DNA of 64,000 nucleotides from Pomphorhynchus laevis (Eukaryota; Acanthocephala; Palaeacanthocephala; Echinorhynchida; Pomphorhynchidae), in contig WNNJ02001563.1 in NCBI GenBank assembly GCA_012934845.2, forward strand, positions 1-64,000. Direction: 5' to 3'. The position numbers were made by a program, and so were the translations under genes. This document shows positions 43,298 through 52,319 of this stretch, in pieces (position 1 is the stretch's first letter; the number at the start of each line of letters is the position of its first letter). The notes beneath the pieces are model-generated. The model did not search any database and had not been told where the DNA came from. It worked only from the letters and a program-made list of their open reading frames with translations.

Positions 43298-43385
43298 GTA
43301 TGGAATTGGATATCATGAAGGAAAGATTCTGTAGCTGGTTTTCAATGCGAAAGTCACCTCGTGTGACCTAGCAACCATTCAATAT

Positions 43386-43925
43386 ATATAATTGTGTGTC
43401 CAGGGCAGCCATTGTGTGTCCCAGGGCAGGTGTAACAACAAATTATATTTTTTATATTTATACACTTTAAAGTGTCCCTGTAAAACAGCGTTTCTATTAA
43501 AAGGAATTTAGTGCCTGATGCATGGTTAAACCGCAATACGCACTGCCATGCACAGAGCTGCCAAAGTTCCTCTGATGATTCAGATTAAGGGTAGTTCTGT
43601 TTTTCGAGCTTTAGACATTGTTTAAGCGTGTGTTAAGATGCCTATGGATGATTATTGAAGTCACGGTACTGATTAGCTCTGTTAGAGAGCGAAACGCGTA
43701 TACCGTTGTTGAAGTTTGTCGTCACACATAGGATGACTGGGCATACGTAGCGACTTTAAATATTGCGAGAATAATTCAGTTCTATTTCTTAGTCTGATGA
43801 GGATATATAGAATGCTGCTTTGTGTATATGCCTCCTTATGAGGAAAACGTAGTGATATATTTACGAATACACCATTTTGTGTCCCAGGGCAGGTGTAACA
43901 ACAAATTATATATTAAATATATACG
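43386..43925 (+). mobile_element. Hammerhead repeat family 3, copy 1
   Basis: A unit of about 450-500 bp bounded by two direct copies of GTCCCAGGGCAGGTGTAACA (near 43419 and 43874), containing a minimal hammerhead near its middle. The reverse complement recurs at 63300-64000. A ribozyme between direct terminal repeats in a short non-coding unit is the layout of retrozymes and of some Penelope terminal repeats. No protein is encoded. Confidence 0.75.
43664..43705 (+). ncRNA. Minimal type I hammerhead, core base changed
   Basis: CGGTA (43664-43668), CTGATTA (43669-43675), stem II GCTCT/AGAGC (43676-43680 with 43686-43690, 5-nt loop), GAAA (43691-43694), a tiny self-complementary stem III ACGCGT (43694-43699), cleavage base A (43700), TACCG (43701-43705) pairing with CGGTA. 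The tiny stem III is typical of dimer-acting hammerheads in animal repeats. The G8 position is T, which should cripple catalysis. Confidence 0.7.
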
Positions 43926-44318
43926 CCATTATTTACTAAAATTATATATTACATATATACGCTATTTTTACGCAATTAAACCGGACGAATATCCGTATGA
44001 TAGCTTAAAAATGATAACAAATTTATTTGAGCTAAATGTAATGCCTTAAATGATCGATTATTAATGATCTATTAGCAATGGCTTACTAATAATATATTAA
44101 ATTCCTAATAAATTAGTATTACCAACATTTTGTAAAATATTACATCTTATTAAAATAATATTGTATTTTAAATTACAAAATAATATTGTATTTAAAATTT
44201 TTATTACATTGAAGATTACTTTGATTACATTACTTGAGATTAGATTACTCTAATCTCAAGTGTTTTACTTTTGCATTCCTATGTTCATAAGTTGTTTTAA
44301 TCTTTTTTATAAGAAACA
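43926..44318. other. AT-rich upstream region of 4EHP
   Basis: No recognised feature; presumed promoter and leader. Confidence 0.4.
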
Positions 44319-44339
44319 TTGTATATTTTAGAGTACATT

Positions 44340-44957
44340 ATGAGTCAATCAAATGAACATTTTCTTGAGCATTCTTATAATATTTGGACTTGCAATCGGT
44401 TAAACCGTAAAGTCAACAGCAGTCAACAGAGTTCGTATGAAGATAATTTAAAGTTAGTTGCCAATTTTAAAACAGTTGAAAAGTTTTGGGCACTTTATTG
44501 TCACCTAAAACGACCTGAAGATTTAAGTTCAGTTGTAACAGATTTGTTTGTATTCCGTGACACAGTTCGTCCCATGTGGGAAGATAGTGAGAATAAAGAA
44601 GGTGGACGTTGGTGTCTGCGTTTATCGAAACGTGGCGTTTGCGGTCGAATATGGGAGCAATTACTTCTTGCGATGATTGGAGAACAGTTCAGTGTCCTAA
44701 ATAATCCAGATGAAATATGTGGAGTAGCATTGTCTTTTAAATATAATGAAGATATGGTGAGTGTATGGTGTAAATCGTCTGATCAAACTTCACGCTTAAA
44801 GGATACTATAATGAGAGTACTTAATCTGCCAGAACATGCACCGCTCGAATTTCGACCACATTATAATTCTATGAATCGAACACCCGTTGATAAAAAGGCA
44901 GTTAACATCAGCAACAATAATGAACAAGGGAATCGATCAGGGGAATTAACCACCTGA
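44340..44957 (+). CDS. EIF4E2: eIF4E homologous protein (4EHP / eIF4E2 type)
   Basis: About 205 aa from Met at 44340; an upstream in-frame ATG (44319) would add seven residues. 4EHP binds the mRNA cap without eIF4G and represses translation of chosen mRNAs. The 4EHP marks are present: SSQQSSYEDNLKLVANFKTV with the cap-stacking Tyr, EKFWALYCHLKRPEDL, the VRPMWED cap Trp, EGGRWCLRLSKR, IWEQLLLAMIGEQF, the ICGVALSF strand, EDMVSVWCK and LNLPEHAPLEFRPH. Spacing suits 4EHP better than eIF4E1, which has Trp in place of the first Tyr. The last 30 residues are poorly conserved and polar. Intronless. AATAAA at 45043-45048. Its final coding bases are partly duplicated 460 bp downstream. Confidence 0.93.
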   Translation: MSQSNEHFLEHSYNIWTCNRLNRKVNSSQQSSYEDNLKLVANFKTVEKFWALYCHLKRPEDLSSVVTDLFVFRDTVRPMWEDSENKEGGRWCLRLSKRGVCGRIWEQLLLAMIGEQFSVLNNPDEICGVALSFKYNEDMVSVWCKSSDQTSRLKDTIMRVLNLPEHAPLEFRPHYNSMNRTPVDKKAVNISNNNEQGNRSGELTT

Positions 44958-45197
44958 ACTAATTTTGGGCTTATTTTTCGTTACCAGTTTTTGAATCCTA
45001 TAAACTATAAATGAGTTCGCCTAGGACATGATCATTTATAGAAATAAAGTGCTTAATCCATTTTACATCATTTTCATTAGTTTCTTTGTTAAAAATGATA
45101 ATATTCGATTATTCTTTGAGAATAATCGATTACCGTTCTGTAAATAACGGTAATCTTTTGTTACCACGGAAAGTTATGCTGCTTCGTAAATTATTCG

Positions 45198-45346
45198 GAA
45201 AAATTTATCGAAAAAAGTAATATTAATTGTATTAATTTATAGTTTTTATATTCTATTACATCATTTGATTTTATCAAAAAATTTATCGAAAAAAGTAATA
45301 TTAATTGTATTAATTTATAGTTTTTATATTCTATTACATCATTTGA
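45198..45346 (+). repeat. Tandem duplication of about 77 bp
   Basis: A unit starting AAAAATTTATCGAAAAAAGT occurs twice in a row (from about 45198 and about 45276), each ending in ATTACATCATTTGAT. The copies are practically identical, so the duplication is recent. Confidence 0.9.
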
Positions 45347-45359
45347 TGTAATAGAATAT

Positions 45360-45420
45360 AAAAAAGGCAGTTAACATCAGCAACAATAATGAACAATGGA
45401 ATCGAACAGGGGAATTAACC
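45360..45420 (+). repeat. Duplicated 3' end of the 4EHP coding region
   Basis: About 60 bases (AAAAAGGCAGTTAACATCAG onward) repeat 44895-44953 with two substitutions. Confidence 0.85.
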
Positions 45421-45842
45421 ATCATTTGATTACATCATTTGATTGAAGATTTAAACCAACAGCACAGGAAATTGAAGACCCAATGATAACATATTAGATG
45501 TTAATTCATTCCTCTTTAGAATATACAATTGTATATTCTTCTAATATTAATTCAAAATTATTAGATTAAATCACGTTATACGAGATTTCAAAATTATTAT
45601 AAAATGGTCTCATTTTTGAAATTTATATGTAATTAATGATTTTAGTAAATAATAATTTTATATTTATTATTATAAATATTTTGTTATCTAAAATTATATT
45701 TTGTTACCTAAAAAAATTTTGGTTTCTTATAAACATATAATCTAAAGTAAATACACAAATTACAATAAATAACATACAATAAAATAACATACAAAAGCCT
45801 TATTCGTTTGGTGCAATTCAATTCTGTTCTTAAACAAAATAA
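45421..45842. other. AT-rich leader before the RLE-type LINE
   Basis: No gene. The 5' UTR of the following LINE probably starts here, but no second copy defines it. Confidence 0.4.
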
Positions 45843-46421
45843 ATGCCCAAGGGCAAGCCTGCGACAACTCTGGAATGCTGTTCATGCAACGGCCCGAATG
45901 CTAAATGTAAAGGATGTCGATGTGCTAAGCAGAATATCCTATGCTTGAATTGCTCAGCTGTGAATTGTTACAATCGTGAAGTAAATTGCTCCGCAATAGC
46001 TTCCAATAATATTGCTATGTCCATATTGAGTAAACCGAATTCAGATTGTGAAAACTCTGATCATCGGCATTGTCCTCTTAACAACCAAATAAATATAAAT
46101 TACACAATGAATACTCGTCAAGAGTCCGATGTATTGTCTATACAGGATATATTCTCGATCGTCATACATTGGAAACCTAACTTATTTCGACTTCCAAAAT
46201 GTTCAGAGTCCAAACAATTTATATCAGAACTTGCACACATATTCAGGGATTCTCTCACTAATTCGGAAACTTTTACTAAGTACATCATCTTTGGACATCT
46301 TATTCTTCAACGTAATTCTCGTCAATCTCCCAAATCATTGAAATCAACTTTATCCCGACGATTGGACATGTGGTTCAATAATGACTATGCTGGATTATAC
46401 GCTGAAGCCTCGGCCCTTTAA
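45843..46421 (+). CDS. RLE-type LINE, N-terminal part with Cys-rich domain
   Basis: 192 codons. Residues 11-52 hold a Cys-rich cluster (ECCSCNGPNAKCKGC, CAKQNILCLNC, CYNREVNC) of the kind that opens many HERO-like RLE elements and presumably binds zinc and nucleic acid. Then a weakly conserved region with IFSIVIHWKPNLFRLPKCSE. It ends at TAA (46419-46421), but the next ATG (46425) continues in the same frame, and the older copy at 16.5-19 kb has CAA at this codon. So this and the next entry were one protein of about 1006 codons, split here by one C-to-T change. Confidence 0.8.
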   Translation: MPKGKPATTLECCSCNGPNAKCKGCRCAKQNILCLNCSAVNCYNREVNCSAIASNNIAMSILSKPNSDCENSDHRHCPLNNQININYTMNTRQESDVLSIQDIFSIVIHWKPNLFRLPKCSESKQFISELAHIFRDSLTNSETFTKYIIFGHLILQRNSRQSPKSLKSTLSRRLDMWFNNDYAGLYAEASAL

Positions 46422-46424
46422 AAT

Positions 46425-48863
46425 ATGAAAGCCTTAAAAATTCAACCTTCGAAGTCAAGAGATTGGCGCAAAAAATTCGTTTCATTGGTTGAAAGCTCTA
46501 GACTGAACACAGCAATGCATCTTCTAGACAACGATTCTTATGATGGCGTTCCTTTGAAACCAGAGGATGTGATTGGTTCTAAAACTGTTCGGGAATTATT
46601 ACTCGACAAGCACCCTGAACCGATCCCATTAGTTCCTCATGCTGTTAACTGGTCTTTCCCAATCACAGTTCCAAATTTTCACCCTGTGATTTTTGATTCA
46701 ATTGATAGTGAATTGATAATTCGTATGGCTAAACGTGTTAAAGGTGGAGCAGGTCCCTTCGGCATCGATGCACAGTCATGGCTACAGATGTTAACTAAGT
46801 TTGGTCACGAATCTGCTGAATTGACTAAAGTTTTGTCAACGTTCGCAAAATCTTTAGCTACTGAGCTTATGCCTACTAATGTTATAAATGTATTGGCTTC
46901 AAGCAGATTAATAGCCTTATCCAAAAAATCGGGAATAAGGCCTATTGGTATTGGCGACGTTAGTAGGAGAATAATGTCGAAAGCCATTCTTTCTATAATT
47001 TCCAATGATATTCAAGAAGTGTGCGGACGGTTGCAAATGTGCGCTGGTCAACGAGCTGGAGTGGAGTGCGTCACGCACGCAGTTCGCGAATGCCTGTTAA
47101 AAGATCCCGATGCAGTTCTTCTCACTGTTGATGCAGATAATGCATTTAACAGAATAAATCGAAAGGCAGCTCTCGCTAATATATCACGCATTTGTCCCTC
47201 TATGTCTACTATACTACACAATTTTTACGATAACCCTTCAAATTTTTCAACTGGTGATAGTTTTATCAAATCCCAAGAGGGATTTACGCAAGGTGACGTA
47301 CTTGCTATGCCAGCTTATGCCGTAGCAACCCTGCCATTATTGTTGAACATTACTGAGGAGTTTCCTAACATCAACCAATTCTGGTACGCGGATGATGGCA
47401 ATTTAATCGGCGAACCTGTGCAAATTTACAAGGCTTTCAAATTCTTGTGTGACTACGGCCGTGCTTTCGGATTTCATGTCAACAGCAACAAATGCGTTCT
47501 ACTAACTAGTCCTGAAAATGCAGATAGTACCCGCAAACTTTTTAATGAAACGGGAATCGACATTGTTGTCGATGGCACATTAGTACTCGGTGCTCCTATT
47601 GGAACAGATGATTATATAAATAAAACTACGGAACAAAAGATCTCTAATTATTGCTCATTAGTAAATCGTCTTGCTGACGTGGGTATTCTTGATTTGCAGA
47701 TAAGCTATACTAGTATGACCAGATCGCTTCAGCATAAATGGATTCACTTGCAAAGAACCACAAACTGTTCAATTGGTAGTTTCGATGATCTCTATGACAC
47801 CATTCAGAAGCGTTTTGATAAGCTTTTTAATTTGAAATTGCCTGACGACGATTATTTATGGCCGTTATTTACCCTTCCGATAAGACTAGGTGGTCTAGGT
47901 ATTGCTGACCCACGTTTTACTGCGATAGAAGAGTTTAAAAGCTCAAAAGATATATGCACTCCTTATTTAAATGGCTCATACGGTGTGGACTTAAGGACTG
48001 AACAATCCAAACGCATTGCCCTTATAGGCACTTCAAAGATTAATCTTCAAAAGTCATTGCTTAGAGATCGAGTAGCTAATGTTGGTGACAATTTGTTACG
48101 TATTATGGAACATCTACAAGTCAAAGGTGCCTCGTCATGGCTCTCCACATATCCTACGAGTGATCGTTGGACTCGAGTTAGCAATGTAGAATTTCGTGAC
48201 GCGCTTGCAGCTCGATATCATAGACTACCACTAGACGCGCCCTCTCATTGCCCCTGCGGTGAACATAATTCTCTGGCTCACTCACTTACCTGTCCCACCG
48301 GAGGTCATCCATCGATAAGACATGATTCAATTCGTGATATATTTTCTAAAACCTTGACAGAAATATGTGATAATGTGCAAAAAGAGCCAACACTACTGCC
48401 AGTAAATTCTAGTATTCATTTCGAGCGCATATCTACATCTCGCGCTCATGATGCACGTTTGGATATCGCCTGCTGTGGTTTTTATGGAAGTTGTTCGGAG
48501 CGAACTTTATTTGATACTTGCGTTTTTAACGTTTTCGCTCCGTCCAACCTTTCGAAATCCGCTGGGGCTGCTTTTACATATCACGAAACACGTAAATTCG
48601 CTAAGTATCAAGAGAGAGTAACTGCCATAGAGAGGGCGAATTTCGCACCTATCGTGTTATCATGTTTCGGTGGAGCAGTAAAATCATCTGCACAATTAAT
48701 TCAGAGAATTGCACAGAAGATGGCAATAAAAAACAATCATTCCTACTCAGAAGAATTGACAAAATTACGGTCAAAGATTGGAATTCAGTTGGCTCGTTCA
48801 ATTTCGATGTGTATTCGCGGTCCTCGTTCTGCTCGACATCGACCTGCAAACTCAATGAACTAA
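46425..48863 (+). CDS. RLE-type LINE (HERO-like): reverse transcriptase and restriction-like endonuclease
   Basis: 812 aa. RT: GGAGPFGIDAQSWLQML (about 105), IRPIGIGDVSRRIMSKAI (about 171), VDADNAFNRINR (motif A), QEGFTQGDVLAMPAYAVATL (B), FWYADDGNLIG (C). Thumb region with PIRLGGLGIADPR (about 485). C-terminal nuclease: zinc knuckle CPCGEHNSLAHSLTCPTGG (about 609), RHDSIRDIF, the PD-(D/E)XK-like DARLDIAC (about 676), FDTCVFNVFAPSN, KYQERV and FAPIVLSCFGGA. That arrangement is diagnostic of RLE elements (HERO, R2, NeSL groups); the single ORF with FGGA ending fits HERO best. No stop within this part. It would nick its target and prime on it if joined to the N-terminal part. Confidence 0.88.
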   Translation: MKALKIQPSKSRDWRKKFVSLVESSRLNTAMHLLDNDSYDGVPLKPEDVIGSKTVRELLLDKHPEPIPLVPHAVNWSFPITVPNFHPVIFDSIDSELIIRMAKRVKGGAGPFGIDAQSWLQMLTKFGHESAELTKVLSTFAKSLATELMPTNVINVLASSRLIALSKKSGIRPIGIGDVSRRIMSKAILSIISNDIQEVCGRLQMCAGQRAGVECVTHAVRECLLKDPDAVLLTVDADNAFNRINRKAALANISRICPSMSTILHNFYDNPSNFSTGDSFIKSQEGFTQGDVLAMPAYAVATLPLLLNITEEFPNINQFWYADDGNLIGEPVQIYKAFKFLCDYGRAFGFHVNSNKCVLLTSPENADSTRKLFNETGIDIVVDGTLVLGAPIGTDDYINKTTEQKISNYCSLVNRLADVGILDLQISYTSMTRSLQHKWIHLQRTTNCSIGSFDDLYDTIQKRFDKLFNLKLPDDDYLWPLFTLPIRLGGLGIADPRFTAIEEFKSSKDICTPYLNGSYGVDLRTEQSKRIALIGTSKINLQKSLLRDRVANVGDNLLRIMEHLQVKGASSWLSTYPTSDRWTRVSNVEFRDALAARYHRLPLDAPSHCPCGEHNSLAHSLTCPTGGHPSIRHDSIRDIFSKTLTEICDNVQKEPTLLPVNSSIHFERISTSRAHDARLDIACCGFYGSCSERTLFDTCVFNVFAPSNLSKSAGAAFTYHETRKFAKYQERVTAIERANFAPIVLSCFGGAVKSSAQLIQRIAQKMAIKNNHSYSEELTKLRSKIGIQLARSISMCIRGPRSARHRPANSMN

Positions 48864-48869
48864 AATTTA

Positions 48870-49559
48870 TAGTATAACTGTATTTGTTTTTTTTTCTTAA
48901 AAAAATCAATTAAAAATAATAAAAAATATTTTGTTATCTATAAATAATAAATATTTCTTAATTTATTCAATTCGTAAATTTTTTCATTAATTCCTAAAGT
49001 ATTATAAAAGCTAACGCTTGAGGAATATTATTTTGTTAAAAATCTTGTTTTGGTTGCACTATAAAAATTTCATTATCTAGTAAACTTGGCATTTCGTCAC
49101 CGTTGTTAATTATTTCCTTTTATGTCTACAAGCACATAATGTCATAAATATATTTTTAATACGGAACAATTGCAATTACAAATATCAAATATTTGTTGTT
49201 TAAAATGCTTCCCCACATTATCGCATTCAGTTGTAATTCATTAACGTATTCTCAACATCACTGCATTACCTTCAGAGTGTATTTCCATATTCAAATGTAA
49301 AGCGGATATGCATATGTTCTAGGTTTATGGTGCTAGAAGCCAACCGAGATGTTTGCTAAGTAATAAAACCATGATGCTGAAACCGTATAAGATCTGATGA
49401 AGATTACATCAGATGTGGATGGAAATATAAATTACTCTATGATTAAAAATTACACAATGGCATAAATAAAGATCATTGTAATACTTCATAGGATTTAGCT
49501 ATTATCGCAGATTTAATAGAAGAATATTTAGCTATTTACAAAAATATTCTTCTTTTTTG
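48870..49559. other. AT-rich spacer, no gene seen
   Basis: Probably includes the 3' UTR of the RLE-type LINE at its start. Nothing else recognised. Confidence 0.5.
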
Positions 49560-49940
49560 CCGTTAATCCCGTATGGAAGCGGGGTCGGCTCTCAATAAAC
49601 GCTCCCTCCATATCACACGGTTGTGGACCAGATTCGGGTGCAATCGAGCAGCTTGCAAATCCTTGTTTACTGTGTAAAGTAATTGCTGCTTTGGTCCACC
49701 TTTTGGGCGTGTACCATCTATTTGTATGTTCAAACCTTGCTATTTATTCTCTATTTGCACGCAGAGTGTGGCTGAACTACCGAAGACGTGATTCTCGCAT
49801 TTTGTCATTGATTGGAGCAATACCGTATCTCTGTCGGATCTCGTCGTGGCGCACATGGTCGAAGCGAGTGACTCCACTTGTCCATCTCAGCATCTTAGTC
49901 TCCATGACAGCGATGCGATTTTCGCGCTCTTTGTAATTGG
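49560..49940 (-). mobile_element. RTE-type LINE 3' fragment
   Basis: Minus strand: MLRWTSGVTRFDHVRHDEIR, QRYGIAPINDKMRESRLR, stop, SHTLRAN, then after a frame change IDGTRPKGGPKQQLLYTV, NKDLQAARLHPNLVHNRVIW and RERLLRADPAS. This is the C-terminal end found in RTE elements. About 380 bp remain, with at least one stop and one frameshift. Confidence 0.85.
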
Positions 49941-50989
49941 CCTGCACTCGGCAATGATGCGATTTTCGGCGCTCATTGTAATTGGCCAGCACTCGGCAAT
50001 ATTCTATCAAATAAAATTCTATTTTGATTAATATTGCTATCATATTCACTATAATTATTTGGCATAAAATATAGCTGTTGTCTCTGGAAAAATATGCGTT
50101 AATCGCTCTAATATATTAATAGTTTTAAATTTAAATGTAAAAAATTTAATGCCTGTTTAAGTAATCAGTAACTAAGATATTAAAATATTATTAAAATATT
50201 TAAATTTTTAAAATATTATTCTCAGATTTGTTACTCAAGCATTTAATATCTAAATTCAATGTGTAGATTGAAAATCAGAAACATCATAGTTTAGCTATGC
50301 TAATATTAGCATTTTATATGTATTTAAAATTATTATATCATATGCACTGTAAAATCTCTGTTTTTTTTTAATTTAAATCTTTGATGTGTATAATTTTTAA
50401 ACGGTTTAGCCTGATTTTTAAATCCTTAATCTCCATTTCTAAGGTCGTATTTAAATTGGTGTTCTAGGAATATTACATGTTGAATTTTATGAAACATTAA
50501 ACTTTAGGACATTAAAATTAAAAAATTTAATATTGTAATTTTATATTACAATATAAGTATAGTCTAGGATATACCGATTTATCCTGATTTATATAAAAGT
50601 TTCGTAGGTATATCTAGGATATACAGACGAAACTAATCTTTCGTCAATATAATGCTTATTGAATATTATAAATTAATATCTTATCTGTTTATTTAATATA
50701 ATTTCATGTAATATATTCAAAATTATAGCTTCGTCGCTTGTCGACCAAATTTTCTCGTGTATCGTAACTTTTCCGTTTACTGAATATAATCAATTCAGTC
50801 AATTTTGGTCTTGAAATCAAGTTGTACAATATTTTAGTCTTCAATGTATTATTTTGTTAATTATCATTTAATATATCATAATATCATTTAATAATATCAT
50901 TTAATAATAATAATTTTAATAATAAAATTAATTAATAATTATCATTTAATATGACAATTACTAATATTAATGAGGAGAATTTATTAAGC
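49941..50989. other. AT-rich spacer, no gene seen
   Basis: Two direct GCCTGCACTCGGCAAT/GCCAGCACTCGGCAAT words near 49938 and 49984 are a local repeat. A GTATATCTAGGATATAC-like inverted repeat lies near 50570-50625. No gene. Confidence 0.5.
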
Positions 50990-52300
50990 CACTTAGCTTT
51001 GCAGCTGTGGGCAAACATAACACACACAGAAAACAGATTAACTACATGTCACACAAACGAATACGCAATGAACCAAATCAATGCATGCATTGAATAATCA
51101 CAATTATGTGTTCTTTTCTTTGTTATTATTAAGGCTTTCACCCGTGTCGATGTGAACGTCTAATCTGGGGCGCAGTTTGCAAAGCAAGTGAGTGAAAGAG
51201 AATCACATTCACAAACTATCAATTTTTGATAGTGGTCACAACTTTAATACAACACAATTGAAAATATGATAAGAGCTTTACACCCCTGGAGACAGAACTT
51301 GCATATGCACAAATGATCTCTCGTATGCAAAGGAATAGTCACGGCACACAGCTTATTGTGATATCCATGAATTGAAGCTATCCAAATTAGTGGACGTTTG
51401 GACGCTCTCGGATATTGCCATGCAACTTGTGTCATCACTAGTGTAAGCGAAAACTCTGGGTTCACTTGCGATTTCTTTTCCAAGAAATGCGCCAGGTTAC
51501 ACTCAGATTCTTCGGTTATTGGCAAATTTAGGACTCCTCGGATTTGGACAGATAAAAGGTCCATTTGCGATAGAAAAACCAATAATGAAGATGATCATCT
51601 AGGCGAGATTCCAACGATTCTTTTAACTAAGCGCCATCCATACTTGTCTAATTCCTGGAAATTTAACGCCTTCAAATCTACCCAAATCGCTCGCAATCCA
51701 TATTCAATTATTGCACGAAACATCACATTTAAGTGGCGCAGAGCTCCTTGGATAGATAGGCTGCCTATCTTCTTAGAAACTGATGTTGCCAAAGCTATCT
51801 TCGCACTTTTCTTATTAATGTGTACTGTAGAAGTCCATCTAGATCGCATATGAACTCCTAAATAATCATAGCTCGAGAAAAATCCACATTTTCACCTTTT
51901 AGCCGTAGAACATCGTTACGTTCAAGTTTTCCTCTTCATCTAAACTTGATCACCTTTGATTTTTCGAGATTTACAGTTAATTTATTTGCTGTACAAAATA
52001 GATCAAGATTATCTAAAACACATTGGGCCGCTTGATGTGTATCGGTCAATATTACTATGTCGTCAGCATATAGCACTGAAGTTACTTTCCCTGCGAGTTT
52101 TGAAGTTTGGACGGAAGATCATACACGAAAAACGAAAACAGAAGGGGACTCAACGGATCACATTGTAGCACACCTCGATAAGTAATAAACGCGTCCGATA
52201 GACTAATGTTGTCTGAGATACGCAGTGAGCTAGGCTGTAATATAGAATGTAAAAGCATCAGCATTGGTCCCGATAATTTCGTAAGTAGAGCCTTGCGATA
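50990..52300 (-). mobile_element. Unclassified LINE 3' half, broken
   Basis: Minus strand: SDAFITYRGVLQCDPLSPLL (RT motif B, usually QGDPLSP, Gly changed to Cys), VTSVLYADDIVILTDTHQAA (motif C), LTVNLEKSKVIKFR, DYLGVHMRSRWTSTVHI, GLRAIWVDLKAL and KRIVGISPR (51849-51595), then a further frame to about 51244 and a 3' UTR. At least three frame changes. Related to the decayed LINE at 24.2-27.3 kb by its FVYDLP and YADD context. Confidence 0.75.
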
Positions 52301-52319
52301 ACCAGATCAATCGTTTTTC

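Larger units (their letters stand above)
43011..43385 (+). mobile_element. Hammerhead SINE family 2: copy with tRNA-like head
   Basis: A tRNA-like head (about 43105-43175) with A and B boxes is followed after some 40 bases by a complete hammerhead (43208-43297) and the shared tail to about 43385, where another repeat begins. The order pol III head then hammerhead is that of the schistosome Sm-alpha repeat. The exact 5' start within 43011-43105 is not clear. Confidence 0.8.

Noticed and set aside
43794-43848. CTGATGA (43794-43800) with GAAAAC (43843) in repeat family 3 as a second hammerhead
   Set aside because: The stretch between them folds as two separate hairpins and leaves about ten unpaired bases before GAAA; no stem I found. 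The relative at 63910-63960 also has CTAATGA.
49390-49425. CTGATGA followed by GAAAT near 49391 as a hammerhead
   Set aside because: Stem II would need a one-base loop and stem I is absent.
49777-50049. 90-codon minus-strand frame as a host gene
   Set aside because: Its end is the RTE C-terminal tail and the start is read-in from a local repeat.
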